Of a stretch of DNA of 64,000 nucleotides, positions 1-9,398 are shown piece after piece; the stretch's first letter is position 1, and each line of letters starts with the position of its first letter. The DNA lies in the IMG/VR virus record IMGVR_UViG_3300047666_001259, positions 41,909 through 105,908 of that record. One strand, given 5' to 3'. This DNA comes from a virus. The notes below the pieces were generated by a model, which saw nothing but the letters and a program-made list of their open reading frames with translations, was not told the DNA's origin and made no database searches. Both the position numbers and the translations under genes were made by a program.

Positions 1-2781
1 CAATAACCTTGTTCTCATGTGATAGGTCGGTATTGCGTTTTCGTCACCTCCCGTATGGTTTAAAGATACTATAGGGACTGAGAACCCTTCTGGCCCTTCG
101 GCTTTCAAGTTATTTCCCCCATTATAAAGAGTGATATTTTTCCAAACTAAACCGTATCTTGCTTTAGTGTATTTAAAGTCATCAAAATCAAATACTGCAT
201 TTGTCGGAAGGATTAACTCTAAGTGATTAAATGATCCAAATAAACCAAAAGGTATTGGGTATGATTGATTTGGGGTTAAAGTAATCATGCCCATAATATC
301 CACATCGACAACTCCTTTATTAGTGATTTCTAACGTCATAGCTTGCATGGTAAGCATATTACCCTCACTATCATTTGACCAGAACTTTCTACCTCCAGCG
401 CCTCCATCGTTTTTCGTCTGTGGTCTTAATCTATTTCCTGACTTACCTCTTTGAGCGTAAAACTTTCCGAACTTCAATTTTACAAACTGAGAAATTGGCA
501 CTGGGTCTGGTGAAACCAAGTTATAAGGAGATGGGTCTAATATTCTATAAATATCTAAAGAACCCTCTCTAATATTAGGGGAGTTTCCCATTTCTAAAGC
601 AATTCTTCTTCCATCTTCAAAATTTTCAAAACTAATTGAATTACTATAAGGAGCAACGGAAGTGTAGTAGCTAGTAGTAGCTTCGCTCTCTGAGACTGTT
701 AAGTTTGGTCTGTCAGTATCGTTTTCTAACATAGCCTCTGAACCTCCCCACCAAGGGTAACTAAACACTCTCGGCATACCTTCGGGTCTTAACCAATACC
801 CGTACCCACACTCAACTCTCTGATATTTCTCCCCATTTAAAACAGATGAGACACCATTATCAATCGGAAACAAAACATTTGGTTTATAACCGTTGGCATA
901 CATTTCATTCTGGTTAACTCCTTGTTCGTACTTATATAGATAATTTTGGGTCACTGTCTTAGAAAAATTGTTCTTAAACCAATTTAAACTAGCCCCAACA
1001 CCTCCATCATAAGAAACCCCATAGCCTCCCGTACCACCCAAGCCAGAATCTGAATTTTCATCACTAAAGTCAGCAAACTGCCTTCCAACTAGATCACCAT
1101 CTATATACTTTGGTCGTTCAATATATTTTTTACCTTCCTCACTAAGAAGGTTGAAGTCAGGATTCATTACCACAGGCACTTTTGGAATGCTATATTTTTC
1201 TGGATACAAAGGACTCCAAGGTTTTTCGTAAGGAAAGAACCCCTCAACACCAACTGATCCTGCGTTTGGTGTTGAGTAAGATGTATTGTTTCTGTTTAGA
1301 TTAAAATGATCTCTTGTTGCATACTCAACCTCATCGAGATGAGTTTTTTCTAACCCTGTATGTCTAAATACGGCATCCTTAGAAATGTATTGTTGCGATA
1401 TCTGATAACCAGCTAGCCAAACTCCTCTCTTGCCAGTTGGGTTTCCATTAGCATCAGTTCTAAACCCGTCAGGGTCATACATATTAGCTGGAATCTTAAA
1501 AGCATGATATCCTTTAGTTCTAAATTCAGCATTCTTTTTTCTTTGAGCAAACTCATTATACCAAAATATTCTTGAATCCTCATCACGGTCATACATGTTG
1601 TGGATTTCAACAATTTCTTTATTTTTGATTGGATAACCTTCTTGAGACATATCTCTAACTGAAAAAGTTAGTGGTGAATTATAGCCTTTAGCCTGTAATT
1701 CCTCAATAGCTTTTCCTTCAAAAGAAATTGGAGTTGTAAAAAAGGTAACCCATTTTCTTAAATCTAGATTCACATCAATATTTACTTCCGTATAACCTGT
1801 TTGAAATGAACCCCAGTTTGGAATAATATCTAACGGAATCTGACGGTAGAACAAACTAGGAATAGTATCTAAGTTTGGTTCGTCATTTACTGGGAATGGG
1901 AAATTGTTCAAAGCAATCTCATCCTTCGTTAGTCCTTGTTTAAATAAATCTACTTCAAACAACATTACTTGACTTCCTGTCGGAACATTGTTTAGAATGA
2001 ACTCCCCATTATCGTTGGTGTATGTGAAGTGTTTGTAGTGAGAAGGGATAGTGTCAAACTCGCTACCACTTCTTAGATATTCTGAATTGTCTTGATTAAA
2101 AGACTGAGGGTCAAAGTACTCGTCTGGACTTGAACCTTCTTTTAGGTTTAAAGTAATTCTGTCACCTTGAGAATCTAAAGCTCCGAGTCTTGGGAACTGA
2201 GTTGAAGGCACAAAAACACCAACTGGCACATTGGCTAGTGGAATCCTTATTTTATTCCCTATTTCGTCTCTAATTGGCTGTAAAGCATTAAGAGTCCCCA
2301 TTAGAGTCCCCGTGTCTGCCTCTTGATCAGGTAAGCTGTTGGTGAGATTATTGTAAACGTCAAGCGTATTTAAAAAATCTCTTGATCTAACAAGTTTTGT
2401 TGTAACAAATAAATCATCAATCTCTGCATCGTGAAAAAAGACAAACGACTTTGAGTCTCCCCCAAATCTTATGCTCATCTCTTCTAAAAAAGTTAATTTG
2501 AATGCATTTTTATCCTCCTCGTTAAAAACGAAATTATAAGCATTCGCATAACTATGTCCTGTGTAATATTGATCGAACTCAGTTGGTCGTACTAAATTAT
2601 TTTGAGAGTTTCTCAACCAAACCTCGTTTCCATCAAATTGATTTACGTATTGTGGAACACCCTGTTGATTCAACAGGACAATCGAAGGCACACTATCTTT
2701 CTCACCCAACGGTATTTTGGTGTCGAAAAACACTACTGTTGTTCCTGTGCGTGACTTTTTAAGTAAAATTTCCTCTTGCAT
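1..2781 (-). CDS. Giant virion structural protein, C-terminus cut by window edge
   Basis: The minus strand is open from an ATG at 2781 to the window edge, so at least 927 residues are visible and the end is missing. I translated it by hand and saw no stop. The N-terminus (MQEEILLKKSRTGTT) is followed by acidic, Asn- and Gly-rich sequence without signal peptide or membrane helix. Around residues 250-290 a stretch with NGEFILNNVPTG resembles the carboxypeptidase-regulatory or prealbumin-like beta-sandwich often found in Bacteroidota surface proteins. Its size, composition and position beside baseplate genes suggest a large baseplate or tail-periphery protein. I do not recognise the family; the virion role is inferred from context. 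Confidence 0.75.
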   Translation of the reverse strand, partial: MQEEILLKKSRTGTTVVFFDTKIPLGEKDSVPSIVLLNQQGVPQYVNQFDGNEVWLRNSQNNLVRPTEFDQYYTGHSYANAYNFVFNEEDKNAFKLTFLEEMSIRFGGDSKSFVFFHDAEIDDLFVTTKLVRSRDFLNTLDVYNNLTNSLPDQEADTGTLMGTLNALQPIRDEIGNKIRIPLANVPVGVFVPSTQFPRLGALDSQGDRITLNLKEGSSPDEYFDPQSFNQDNSEYLRSGSEFDTIPSHYKHFTYTNDNGEFILNNVPTGSQVMLFEVDLFKQGLTKDEIALNNFPFPVNDEPNLDTIPSLFYRQIPLDIIPNWGSFQTGYTEVNIDVNLDLRKWVTFFTTPISFEGKAIEELQAKGYNSPLTFSVRDMSQEGYPIKNKEIVEIHNMYDRDEDSRIFWYNEFAQRKKNAEFRTKGYHAFKIPANMYDPDGFRTDANGNPTGKRGVWLAGYQISQQYISKDAVFRHTGLEKTHLDEVEYATRDHFNLNRNNTSYSTPNAGSVGVEGFFPYEKPWSPLYPEKYSIPKVPVVMNPDFNLLSEEGKKYIERPKYIDGDLVGRQFADFSDENSDSGLGGTGGYGVSYDGGVGASLNWFKNNFSKTVTQNYLYKYEQGVNQNEMYANGYKPNVLFPIDNGVSSVLNGEKYQRVECGYGYWLRPEGMPRVFSYPWWGGSEAMLENDTDRPNLTVSESEATTSYYTSVAPYSNSISFENFEDGRRIALEMGNSPNIREGSLDIYRILDPSPYNLVSPDPVPISQFVKLKFGKFYAQRGKSGNRLRPQTKNDGGAGGRKFWSNDSEGNMLTMQAMTLEITNKGVVDVDIMGMITLTPNQSYPIPFGLFGSFNHLELILPTNAVFDFDDFKYTKARYGLVWKNITLYNGGNNLKAEGPEGFSVPIVSLNHTGGDENAIPTYHMRTRLL

Positions 2782-2800
2782 TTTGTACTTTGTCTTTGAT

Positions 2801-2807
2801 ATAAATA
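2801..2807 (-). promoter_or_regulatory. Putative late promoter box TATTTAT
   Basis: TATTTAT lies 19 nt upstream of the start at 2781. The same heptamer recurs at a similar distance before other minus-strand genes (11714, 16546, 18844, 57331) and before 6387 on the plus strand. It may be the box read by the phage late sigma factor; this is inference from recurrence. Confidence 0.4.
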
Positions 2808-2843
2808 ATACATGTTAAATTTCTGAAAGTAAAGAATTTTAAT

Positions 2844-2851
2844 TATCTTTG
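2844..2851 (+). promoter_or_regulatory. Bacteroidota-type -7 box TATCTTTG
   Basis: TATCTTTG matches the TAnnTTTG box of Bacteroidota housekeeping promoters. It lies 55 nt upstream of the start at 2907 and could drive the plus-strand trio 2907-3709. No clear TTG box sits at the usual upstream spacing. Confidence 0.5.
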
Positions 2852-2906
2852 ATTTATTATGAGAAGCTAGCGTATTAAAAAAACAAAAATTTGAAGAAAT
2901 ATCATA

Positions 2907-3086
2907 ATGGAACTATCAAAAATAAATAATGTAGTTTTTGAAAACATTGATTTCAATGACTACCCAGATTACTCAGATGCTTATATATTTAGTGCTGACT
3001 ATGACGGAAAACCAATGAGTAAAATAGAATTAGATTCACTTCCTAGCGAGTGGGTTTATGAACTGTTAATCAAACAATTAGACTAA
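2907..3086 (+). CDS. Small acidic hypothetical protein, 59 aa
   Basis: The ORF is complete from ATG to TAA and its stop is one base from the next ATG at 3088. It begins MELSKINNVVFENIDF and contains a DYPDYSDAYIFSADYDG stretch. This resembles small acidic proteins I have seen in many phage genomes, without known function. Translational coupling to 3088 and the promoter box at 2844 support it as a real gene. Confidence 0.65.
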   Translation: MELSKINNVVFENIDFNDYPDYSDAYIFSADYDGKPMSKIELDSLPSEWVYELLIKQLD

Positions 3087-3087
3087 A

Positions 3088-3516
3088 ATGGAATTAACAG
3101 AACAAGACAGGCAAGACCTTAAAGTAGAAATAGATCACATTTTTGACTCAGGAGCAAATAATATTCGTTTATCTGAAATGATGGATAGATTTATCTCTCA
3201 AAAAACAGGCTCTTTAGATGTAAATTGCTTGGGCGAAACTCAAGATATGGAGTACTTAGAGAAGAATCTCCTTGCCTCTTTAAAGAAATTACCGCATGAA
3301 ATAAAATATCCAGAAGTAGATGGATTTTATAAGCACTATAAAGGTGGGGTGTATAAATTCATGTCTATGTCTGAACATACAGAGACAGGAGAAAAATTAG
3401 TCATTTACCAATCTTTATTATTCGGAAGTATCTACGCTAGACCTTTAGAAATTTGGAATGAAAGTGTAAATGTTGGATCAGAAGTAGTGCCGAGGTTCAA
3501 AAAAATGACTACTTAA
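3088..3516 (+). CDS. DUF1653-domain protein
   Basis: A 142-residue protein. The C-terminal half (about residues 80-120) contains YKHYKGGVYKF, then LVIYQSLLFGSIYARP, the pattern of the DUF1653 family (a short beta domain, function unknown, common in phages and bacteria). The N-terminal 75 residues are helical and unmatched. It begins one base after the 59-aa gene, so the two are probably co-translated. Function unknown. Confidence 0.75.
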   Translation: MELTEQDRQDLKVEIDHIFDSGANNIRLSEMMDRFISQKTGSLDVNCLGETQDMEYLEKNLLASLKKLPHEIKYPEVDGFYKHYKGGVYKFMSMSEHTETGEKLVIYQSLLFGSIYARPLEIWNESVNVGSEVVPRFKKMTT

Positions 3517-3520
3517 AATT

Positions 3521-3709
3521 ATGAAATGCGAAAAACATAAGAAAGGCATGATTGTACTTCATGCTTTCTCAGAAGGTGAATGTATTATTTGTGATACTCA
3601 TATTGACACTGCCCACATTCCCTGCGATTTGGTTTGTCAAAAATGTAGTGAAGAAAAAAACTTATGCCATATTTGTGGTGAATCTACTGCTTGCCCTGAC
3701 AAGCAATAA
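3521..3709 (+). CDS. Cysteine-rich small protein, probable zinc binder
   Basis: A 62-residue protein with eight cysteines arranged as pairs: CIIC, CQKC, CHIC plus C3 and C58. This suggests a zinc-ribbon or treble-clef fold. Histidines near the N-terminus may also bind metal. It is third in the plus-strand trio starting at 2907. Its 3' end overlaps, tail to tail, the minus-strand gene at 3684 by 26 nt. Function unknown. Confidence 0.65.
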   Translation: MKCEKHKKGMIVLHAFSEGECIICDTHIDTAHIPCDLVCQKCSEEKNLCHICGESTACPDKQ

Positions 3710-4019
3710 CATCATCTAGCTCCTTCTTTATAGTTTCCATATATGATGCATCGAAAACATCATAAAAGAATCCTATCCTCATTGTGTGATAGGAGTTGTT
3801 TATAATATTTTTAAATTCTCTCTGATTATCTTGCTCATACCTTTGAAATGAATCCTTAGAATCTAGGACTTCAACAGGAAATCTATGAAAAAATAACTCA
3901 AAATGATCTCCACATTCTTCTTGTAATTCAACCATTTCATTATAAGTACAGTCCGTAGGCTTAACGGTAGAGCCTAAAGTCAAACAAAAAATCAACAGTA
4001 TAAAGATTGATAGCTTCAT
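3684..4019 (-). CDS. Secreted or envelope small protein with signal peptide
   Basis: A 111-residue protein beginning MKLSIFILLIFCLTLGS, a clear signal peptide with a hydrophobic core and no charged residue for 15 positions. The mature part is acidic with three cysteines. Its ATG overlaps the TAA of the gp6-like gene as TAATG, so it is probably translated with the baseplate operon. A lysis, periplasmic or superinfection role is possible but not shown. Confidence 0.65.
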   Translation of the reverse strand: MKLSIFILLIFCLTLGSTVKPTDCTYNEMVELQEECGDHFELFFHRFPVEVLDSKDSFQRYEQDNQREFKNIINNSYHTMRIGFFYDVFDASYMETIKKELDDVIACQGKQ

Positions 4020-5890
4020 TATAAAGAAGCTACACGGATTGAAACATCTTTTGCTACATCCATAATCTCGAACATCACCAAAGGTAAACCTCTTACTGAA
4101 TTGTCTAGTAAGTCAATCTCAGTAATATAACCCCCTGTTTCAGGAATCAATTGTGTGTTTGATCCAGCTTGTGGGTGAAGAGTTTCTGAATAACCACCAT
4201 CTTGCATGTTGAAGAACTTAATCTCGACAACGTTAATCACGCCCGGTACCTCTCGGAGGGTGTCTACAATTTGAGATACGTAAATATGCTCATTCATTTC
4301 CCATTTTTCTACATCAAAGAAATCGTTAATCTCTTTCACTGTAGCTTGCTTAATCTCTTTTGAATTAAAGTTATCTCCATCAATCAACAGATCAACATTT
4401 ATTCTAAGATTTATAATCTTTCCATCGTTGATCTCAACAAAGTCGTTTATCATTCTGTAACGAGAAATGTAATTAATCAAATTGTCTTTAATTCTATCGG
4501 TTGAAGGAGATACTAGTTTTCCATTTCCAGCTCTGGAAATGATATGCATGATTACCTTATTCTCATCAACTTCAGCTGCAATTCTAAATGGTGATCCGAA
4601 TTTTCCATCAATCTGATAGGCACGAGATGTGTAATCCCTGAGAGTAACACATCTCTCTTGAGCTGCGTGGTTAGCTGCTGTGTTGCTGACGATTTCTTCA
4701 ACAGAAGGCAATCCTCTACCCCCAAGAGCTGGAAATGGGTTACTTACTCTTGTTGAAGCTACGACTGCATCGTTAGTTCCTTGGTCGATTCCCGGGTTGG
4801 TTGAGTTGATATTACTAACCTCCTGTAAAACATTTGCCCCAACATTAGAAGTCAAACCCCCACCAGCTCTATACTTTACATAAACAGTACAATTTGCAGG
4901 TAATTTTTTTCCTAAAGCCTTATTATCTAGTACATCTCCAATATTGATCGCACTCTGAGGCTTGAAAGGATTTTCAACCCCAATCAATGAGTCCAAATAA
5001 TTCTCATAAGCATCATACGACTCTACGCCACCACCAAAAGTAATCCTACAAGAACCGTCTGCTAAAAATTCTTTCTCAAACCTTCTAGGAACTTCTTTCC
5101 AATATCCTTGGAAATTTCCATTTGCATCTTGAACATCTGATTGCTTAAAAAATAAATCATCAGTCGGAAGAAAGTCTACTTCATACCATTTAATCGAATC
5201 GTTGTTGAAATCTGAAAATGTTGGATTAGAATCCAACCCTAACTGCTCGTATATGATTATAGAATCTACATGAAGAACATTCTTATCAGGGATATTGAAT
5301 TTATAGAAAGGCTTATTGCCATCAGTAATTTCTCTTTTTATGATCTTAGTAACCCCTGCCTTAACCTTTTCTCTCTTTACGATTTGATATCTAAGAAGTT
5401 GTTGGTTCTGGTTTAAAACCTCATTAATAACTCTGTTTGGTATTCCGTCTTCCGAGAAGTCAGAAGAAAAATCTATATCTTCAAGAGTTTCAAAAACTTG
5501 ACCACCACCAGCAACCCTTAACCCTGAACGGTATATTGGTAAATATGAAGTGTCTGGCCCGTCAGAGGTAGCTGGTACATCAATGATTATATCAACAACT
5601 GTTACCGCAGGGCGTACACCCGGCACCCTATAACCTTTGGTTTTTGCCAACCTATAAGCATCAACTCTTTGACGAACTCCGTCTAAAAACAGTGAGTTGA
5701 ATTTTTTGTCCGCAAGGTGAGAAAGAAGATCACCAACATAGGCATTCAAGTCGAGTATTGCCATGCCCGGTGATGCTACATTGAAATCTTGCCACTCATC
5801 TGGATAAAAGGCTTTTAGATAATTCTCCAAATCTGTTCTAATGGAAGAAAAATTTCTACTTAAATAATTAACTTGTACTTGATCTGACAT
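4019..5890 (-). CDS. Baseplate wedge protein, T4 gp6-like
   Basis: 623 residues, close to T4 gp6 (660). The N-terminus has the family pattern: NYLSRNFSSIRTDLENYLKA, then the conserved segment around residues 38-60 (ASPGMAILDLNAYVGDLLSH) and DAYRLAKTKGY. The C-terminal half carries a J-domain-like segment (DLLIDGDNFNSKEIKQ, then VPGVINVVEIKFF). gp6 dimers link baseplate wedges and hold the tail in its pre-contraction state. It lies directly downstream of the gp25-like gene, as expected for a wedge operon. Confidence 0.9.
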   Translation of the reverse strand: MSDQVQVNYLSRNFSSIRTDLENYLKAFYPDEWQDFNVASPGMAILDLNAYVGDLLSHLADKKFNSLFLDGVRQRVDAYRLAKTKGYRVPGVRPAVTVVDIIIDVPATSDGPDTSYLPIYRSGLRVAGGGQVFETLEDIDFSSDFSEDGIPNRVINEVLNQNQQLLRYQIVKREKVKAGVTKIIKREITDGNKPFYKFNIPDKNVLHVDSIIIYEQLGLDSNPTFSDFNNDSIKWYEVDFLPTDDLFFKQSDVQDANGNFQGYWKEVPRRFEKEFLADGSCRITFGGGVESYDAYENYLDSLIGVENPFKPQSAINIGDVLDNKALGKKLPANCTVYVKYRAGGGLTSNVGANVLQEVSNINSTNPGIDQGTNDAVVASTRVSNPFPALGGRGLPSVEEIVSNTAANHAAQERCVTLRDYTSRAYQIDGKFGSPFRIAAEVDENKVIMHIISRAGNGKLVSPSTDRIKDNLINYISRYRMINDFVEINDGKIINLRINVDLLIDGDNFNSKEIKQATVKEINDFFDVEKWEMNEHIYVSQIVDTLREVPGVINVVEIKFFNMQDGGYSETLHPQAGSNTQLIPETGGYITEIDLLDNSVRGLPLVMFEIMDVAKDVSIRVASL

Positions 5891-5903
5891 CTTCTTTTGT
5901 TTT

Positions 5904-6293
5904 TTAAACTACTGGGTTTTGAAATTGGAATGACAAATTTATCTCGTCTTCCAGTGAATTGAATACAACTATGCTGTAAACAAATCTCACTTTCAAAACG
6001 TAAGTGTTTTCATCAAATTCAAAGATTAATTCTTCTAATTTAATTTCTGGAATTACATCCTCTATAACTTGCCTAACTTCGGCTTCTAGCATATCCTCAG
6101 TAATATCATCCCAAGGATCAAAAATATAGTTATAGAAAGGTGAATAAACGTTAGAGCGCATGGGACGCTGACCCGGTTTCGTAGTCATCAACGAAATCAA
6201 GTTTGTCTTAATCGCATCTCTGGTGGTTTTTGTGGTTTGAAACCTACCTCCTTGAGAAGAGTCATTAAACGGAAAAGCTATGCCTATATTCAT
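5904..6293 (-). CDS. Baseplate wedge protein, T4 gp25-like
   Basis: 129 residues from the chosen ATG at 6293, preceded by AAAGG at good distance; an upstream in-frame ATG at 6332 would add 13 unconserved residues. The sequence shows GIAFPF, then TTKTTRDAIKTNLISLMTT, PGQRPMR, then a C-terminal beta region ending in SFQFQNP, the pattern of the gp25/GpW family of contractile-tail baseplates (arm-forming wedge subunit; the 'lysozyme' family name does not imply activity). It lies 13 nt upstream of the gp6 gene. Confidence 0.9.
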   Translation of the reverse strand: MNIGIAFPFNDSSQGGRFQTTKTTRDAIKTNLISLMTTKPGQRPMRSNVYSPFYNYIFDPWDDITEDMLEAEVRQVIEDVIPEIKLEELIFEFDENTYVLKVRFVYSIVVFNSLEDEINLSFQFQNPVV

Positions 6294-6365
6294 TTTTATA
6301 CCTTTGTATTCATAATGTAAATAATGCAGCAAAAAAAATAAACTAATTAAATCTTTTTGCCACAG

Positions 6366-6372
6366 TATTTAT
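6366..6372 (+). promoter_or_regulatory. Putative late promoter box TATTTAT
   Basis: TATTTAT is 14 nt upstream of the structural gene at 6387, on its coding strand. This is the best-placed plus-strand copy of the motif seen before several virion-region genes. Confidence 0.4.
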
Positions 6373-6386
6373 AATAAAAGTTCACA

Positions 6387-7805
6387 ATGGGAATCTACAG
6401 AATATATCCTTCCTCATCAAACACTATTGCTAACGGTAGGTATGCTACATACAACTCTAGCCAGAATGCCGTAGCCAATTTGTGGTATGGAGGTGGAATG
6501 GGTGCAAACACCTCTTTCCGTCAAAATACTTACAGTAGATTTATGATGCAATTTGACCTATCTACTTTAATGCAAAATTTTGCAGACAAGACAATTGTTT
6601 CTGGAAGTGTATCTTCTTATAAATTAAAAATGACCAGTACTGTTGTAGGTGGTCGTGAATTAGAGAGGGAGGGAAGGATTGCAAAGTTAGATGCAGTTAT
6701 TGCTACGTCTTATGACCTTCTTGCTTTTCCGATCAATAAAGATTGGGATGAAGGTAGGGGTTATGATATTCTAGAATCTGAATTTGTATTTACCCAATAT
6801 GGTGTTCCTAGAATTACTGGTTACTCAAACTGGAATTCGGCAACGACCCTAACCGCTTGGGATGAAGATGGAATTTTTGAAGACCCATCAGCTTCTACAA
6901 TTAACAACGCTACTCAACATTTTGCTTTAGGAAACGAGGATATTAATATGGACGTTACAGACATAGTTAGCTCTTGGGTTGACGCATCGGCTGCAAACAA
7001 CGGTGTAGCGCTATCGTTTTTACGTCCCTACGAGCTTATAAGCTCCGATACACAGAGTTTCACGTCTTTCTTTACCCAACACACCAATACAGCTTTAAAG
7101 CCTCATATAGAGGTTAATTTCGATCAATTGATTGAAGATGATCGTTTGTATGTTTCTAATAATAGAACATCCAAGCTTTACCTCTACACTTTTAGTGGTG
7201 ATTCACCAGCAAACTATGTATCAATTGGGTCGGTTGATATCACCGACAACGCTGGAACTGTAATTTATTCTGGTTTACCTGTCAATCAAACTGAAAGAGG
7301 AGTTTATTATGTGGAAGTTCTAATGAGTGGAGCTACTAGAGGTCAGAAATATAAAGACGTATGGAATGACGTTGTATTTAATGCAGGAGTAGACTCAACA
7401 ACATTTACTCAAACATTTACAATTAAAGATAATTACTACCAAAGAACTCCTTCGGTAAATGATTATTCAGTTGATATTTATGGAATTGAAAATGGTCAGA
7501 AAATTGTAACGGGAGACAAAGTGAAAATCTTCTGCGATCTTAGGTCAAACTACCAATCTTTTAAAGCTCCTTCTAATCCATTTAGAATGTTTTATAGAAT
7601 TGTGATGAATTCACAAGTAGAGGTTGTGCCTTGGAGTCAAGTGAATAGAATCGTTACGGATAATTGTCTTTCTCACTATATTGATCTAGATACTATTTGG
7701 TTGCTTCACAACCAAAATTATAGAGTTGAATTTAAAATGCAAGAGTACGGAACCAACAGAAGGCTTCCTGAAACTCTTGAGTTTAAAGTAATTAACCCTT
7801 TTTAA
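6387..7805 (+). CDS. Virion surface protein with DNRLRE-like beta-sandwich
   Basis: 472 residues. Residues about 50-250 show the order seen in DNRLRE-type beta-sandwich domains: YSRFMMQFDLSTL, a central MDVTDIVSSWVDA, NGVALSF, and KPHIEVNF at the end. Such domains occur in secreted and phage tail-fibre proteins. The C-terminal half is further beta-rich sequence. It is the only plus-strand gene within the left virion block, divergent from gp25, with its own TATTTAT box. I infer a tail or fibre-associated protein. Confidence 0.7.
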   Translation: MGIYRIYPSSSNTIANGRYATYNSSQNAVANLWYGGGMGANTSFRQNTYSRFMMQFDLSTLMQNFADKTIVSGSVSSYKLKMTSTVVGGRELEREGRIAKLDAVIATSYDLLAFPINKDWDEGRGYDILESEFVFTQYGVPRITGYSNWNSATTLTAWDEDGIFEDPSASTINNATQHFALGNEDINMDVTDIVSSWVDASAANNGVALSFLRPYELISSDTQSFTSFFTQHTNTALKPHIEVNFDQLIEDDRLYVSNNRTSKLYLYTFSGDSPANYVSIGSVDITDNAGTVIYSGLPVNQTERGVYYVEVLMSGATRGQKYKDVWNDVVFNAGVDSTTFTQTFTIKDNYYQRTPSVNDYSVDIYGIENGQKIVTGDKVKIFCDLRSNYQSFKAPSNPFRMFYRIVMNSQVEVVPWSQVNRIVTDNCLSHYIDLDTIWLLHNQNYRVEFKMQEYGTNRRLPETLEFKVINPF

Positions 7806-8184
7806 TAGCGGCTCTAGGCTCAAGGTCTCCTTGTAACATTCTCCTAAGGGAGCTAACAATGTCTTCTTCAAATTGTTTTACGTAATCCTGCGCCTCATTG
7901 CAATAGCTGGAAATAATCTCATAATTTCTATAAGAACTATCTGATTCAATTCCCCACAATACTCTGATCCCAGTTTCTTTAGACAAAACTTGTAAATCCA
8001 TTATGTAAATTTTGTTGGAATCTTTTAGGCTTGATTTATCTAATTCTTCGAAGAAAGGAATCACCTCTTCCTCAACTTCTAAACAATCATTGTCGCTAAA
8101 AAAAACAAAGTTAACTTTATAGTTTTTTATTAAGCGCTTTATATCTCTTTTACTTGAATCCGTTATCTCGTAGTTCTGTTTCAT
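7792..8184 (-). CDS. Hypothetical acidic protein, 130 aa
   Basis: I chose ATG 8184 because AGGA lies 11 nt upstream; upstream in-frame ATGs would bury it in the 79-aa gene. Begins MKQNYEITDSSKRDIKRLI, with a predicted alpha/beta pattern (VNFVFF, NKIYIMDLQVL, GIRVLWGI). No recognised domain. It overlaps the 8150-8389 gene by 35 nt and meets the 6387 gene tail to tail with 14 nt overlap. Confidence 0.55.
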   Translation of the reverse strand: MKQNYEITDSSKRDIKRLIKNYKVNFVFFSDNDCLEVEEEVIPFFEELDKSSLKDSNKIYIMDLQVLSKETGIRVLWGIESDSSYRNYEIISSYCNEAQDYVKQFEEDIVSSLRRMLQGDLEPRAAIKKG

Positions 8185-8389
8185 TTGGGTATCCTGTTTT
8201 TTTGTAACACGTTGTACAATACTTGTAGACATTGTTGCTCTCCCCAAATTTAAGCATTTTTTCTGAATGATTACAATCATTTTGAAAAATAGTTAATTCT
8301 TCTTGAAGAATCGCCATCTGCTTTATAATTTCAGAACACCTTTCATGCCTGTTTACTTTTTGAACCTTAGGTTCGCTATTCTTTCTCAT
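8150..8389 (-). CDS. Small putative zinc-finger protein
   Basis: 79 residues. A basic N-terminus and a coiled stretch (EIIKQMAILQEELTIFQ) are followed by a C-terminal metal-site pattern: C-x-H, then Y-K-Y-C-x2-C and a TGYP turn. This is a recurrent phage small-protein design. Function unknown. Confidence 0.55.
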   Translation of the reverse strand: MRKNSEPKVQKVNRHERCSEIIKQMAILQEELTIFQNDCNHSEKMLKFGESNNVYKYCTTCYKKTGYPNETELRDNGFK

Positions 8390-8462
8390 GTGAGTCTAAA
8401 ATACTGTAATGATAAGTACATTATAGATTTTTCTAACTCTTATGTTTCCAAAAGGAAAGGTT

Positions 8463-9398
8463 TTAGTTTATTCTTACATAAGAAGAAATTATTCTCTGCA
8501 ATTCCCCATCAACAGTGTATCTTGAGAGCTGTTCTGATAGAGACGTTGGAGCTAATGGGCTTTGTGGAGTGTGAATATGAGTCAACAACAACCTGATCAT
8601 CAAATCAAGCAATTTAATCAACTCATCACCTTTAACGGAAGGGCTTAATGAGTTAGCTAAATCTCCAAAAGAACTTAAATTATCATTTTTCTCAAACTTC
8701 GCAATACTCTTGTCTCTAAATTTACCTAAATGAGAATATAGATTAATTACTGTTGATGTAAGGTCAGATTTCGAATAAGCTTTTAACTCAACATCTTCAT
8801 CAGTGTTTTCTTTTTGAGAAATACTAAGGAAAGCAGGTGTTTTGGTGTTTGGTTGTAAAGTTCCTTTTTCAAAAGCTCCCGCCACCAGTCTAACTTCTTT
8901 TGATTTCAGTATTACCCAAGCATCATCACGACCTTCTAATCCTACATCAAAACCTTTAGGGATATCTAAATTACTTAAATCTTTACTTGAAATCTGAGCT
9001 TTAGAATTTGTAGCTGTATCCTTATATATGTTCTTAGCACTAGAATAGGATTCAATCTTGTGTTGAAATTGAGAAGTGTGGACTGGCCCTGACCAGTATC
9101 TGATTCCCGTATTATTCTTTGGGTCTTCTAAAAATACAAAGACCATTTCACCTACTCTAGGTTTAGAATAAATAAAAGAACTCTTCAAAGGTACACACCA
9201 AGGAAGTTCATTGACATTCTTAGCCAAACGATCACGATCATCAATCCTTACTTTGATCCTACCTTGAGCCAAAGGGTCATCAACAAACTCTACTTTAGCA
9301 GGGTAGACGTTTCTAAAATTAGCATCACCCTTGCTTGAGTAGCTTTTTTGACCCTGAATATTCAGGTTATGTCGCATCTGCTCATCAAATCCACTCAT
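8463..9398 (-). CDS. Baseplate hub/spike OB-fold protein, gp5-like N-terminus
   Basis: 311 residues. About residues 30-105 fit the gp5/VgrG OB-fold: YPAKVEFVDDPLAQGRIKV, then LPWCVPL, KPRVGEMVFVFLED and GIRYWSGP. T4 gp5 sits at the tail tip and carries a lysozyme domain; no lysozyme domain or triple beta-helix is visible here, so the spike tip must be another protein. The C-terminal half is helical with HIHTPQSPLAP near residue 280. It overlaps the next gene's stop at 9398 by one base. Confidence 0.8.
   Translation of the reverse strand: MSGFDEQMRHNLNIQGQKSYSSKGDANFRNVYPAKVEFVDDPLAQGRIKVRIDDRDRLAKNVNELPWCVPLKSSFIYSKPRVGEMVFVFLEDPKNNTGIRYWSGPVHTSQFQHKIESYSSAKNIYKDTATNSKAQISSKDLSNLDIPKGFDVGLEGRDDAWVILKSKEVRLVAGAFEKGTLQPNTKTPAFLSISQKENTDEDVELKAYSKSDLTSTVINLYSHLGKFRDKSIAKFEKNDNLSSFGDLANSLSPSVKGDELIKLLDLMIRLLLTHIHTPQSPLAPTSLSEQLSRYTVDGELQRIISSYVRIN

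Noticed and set aside
4680-4883. Plus-strand ORF of 67 codons
   Set aside because: Antisense shadow within the gp6-like gene, no start signal or homology.
8303-8596. Plus-strand ORF of 97 codons
   Set aside because: Overlaps two minus-strand genes, the hub protein and the zinc-finger-like gene; composition is that of their antisense strand.
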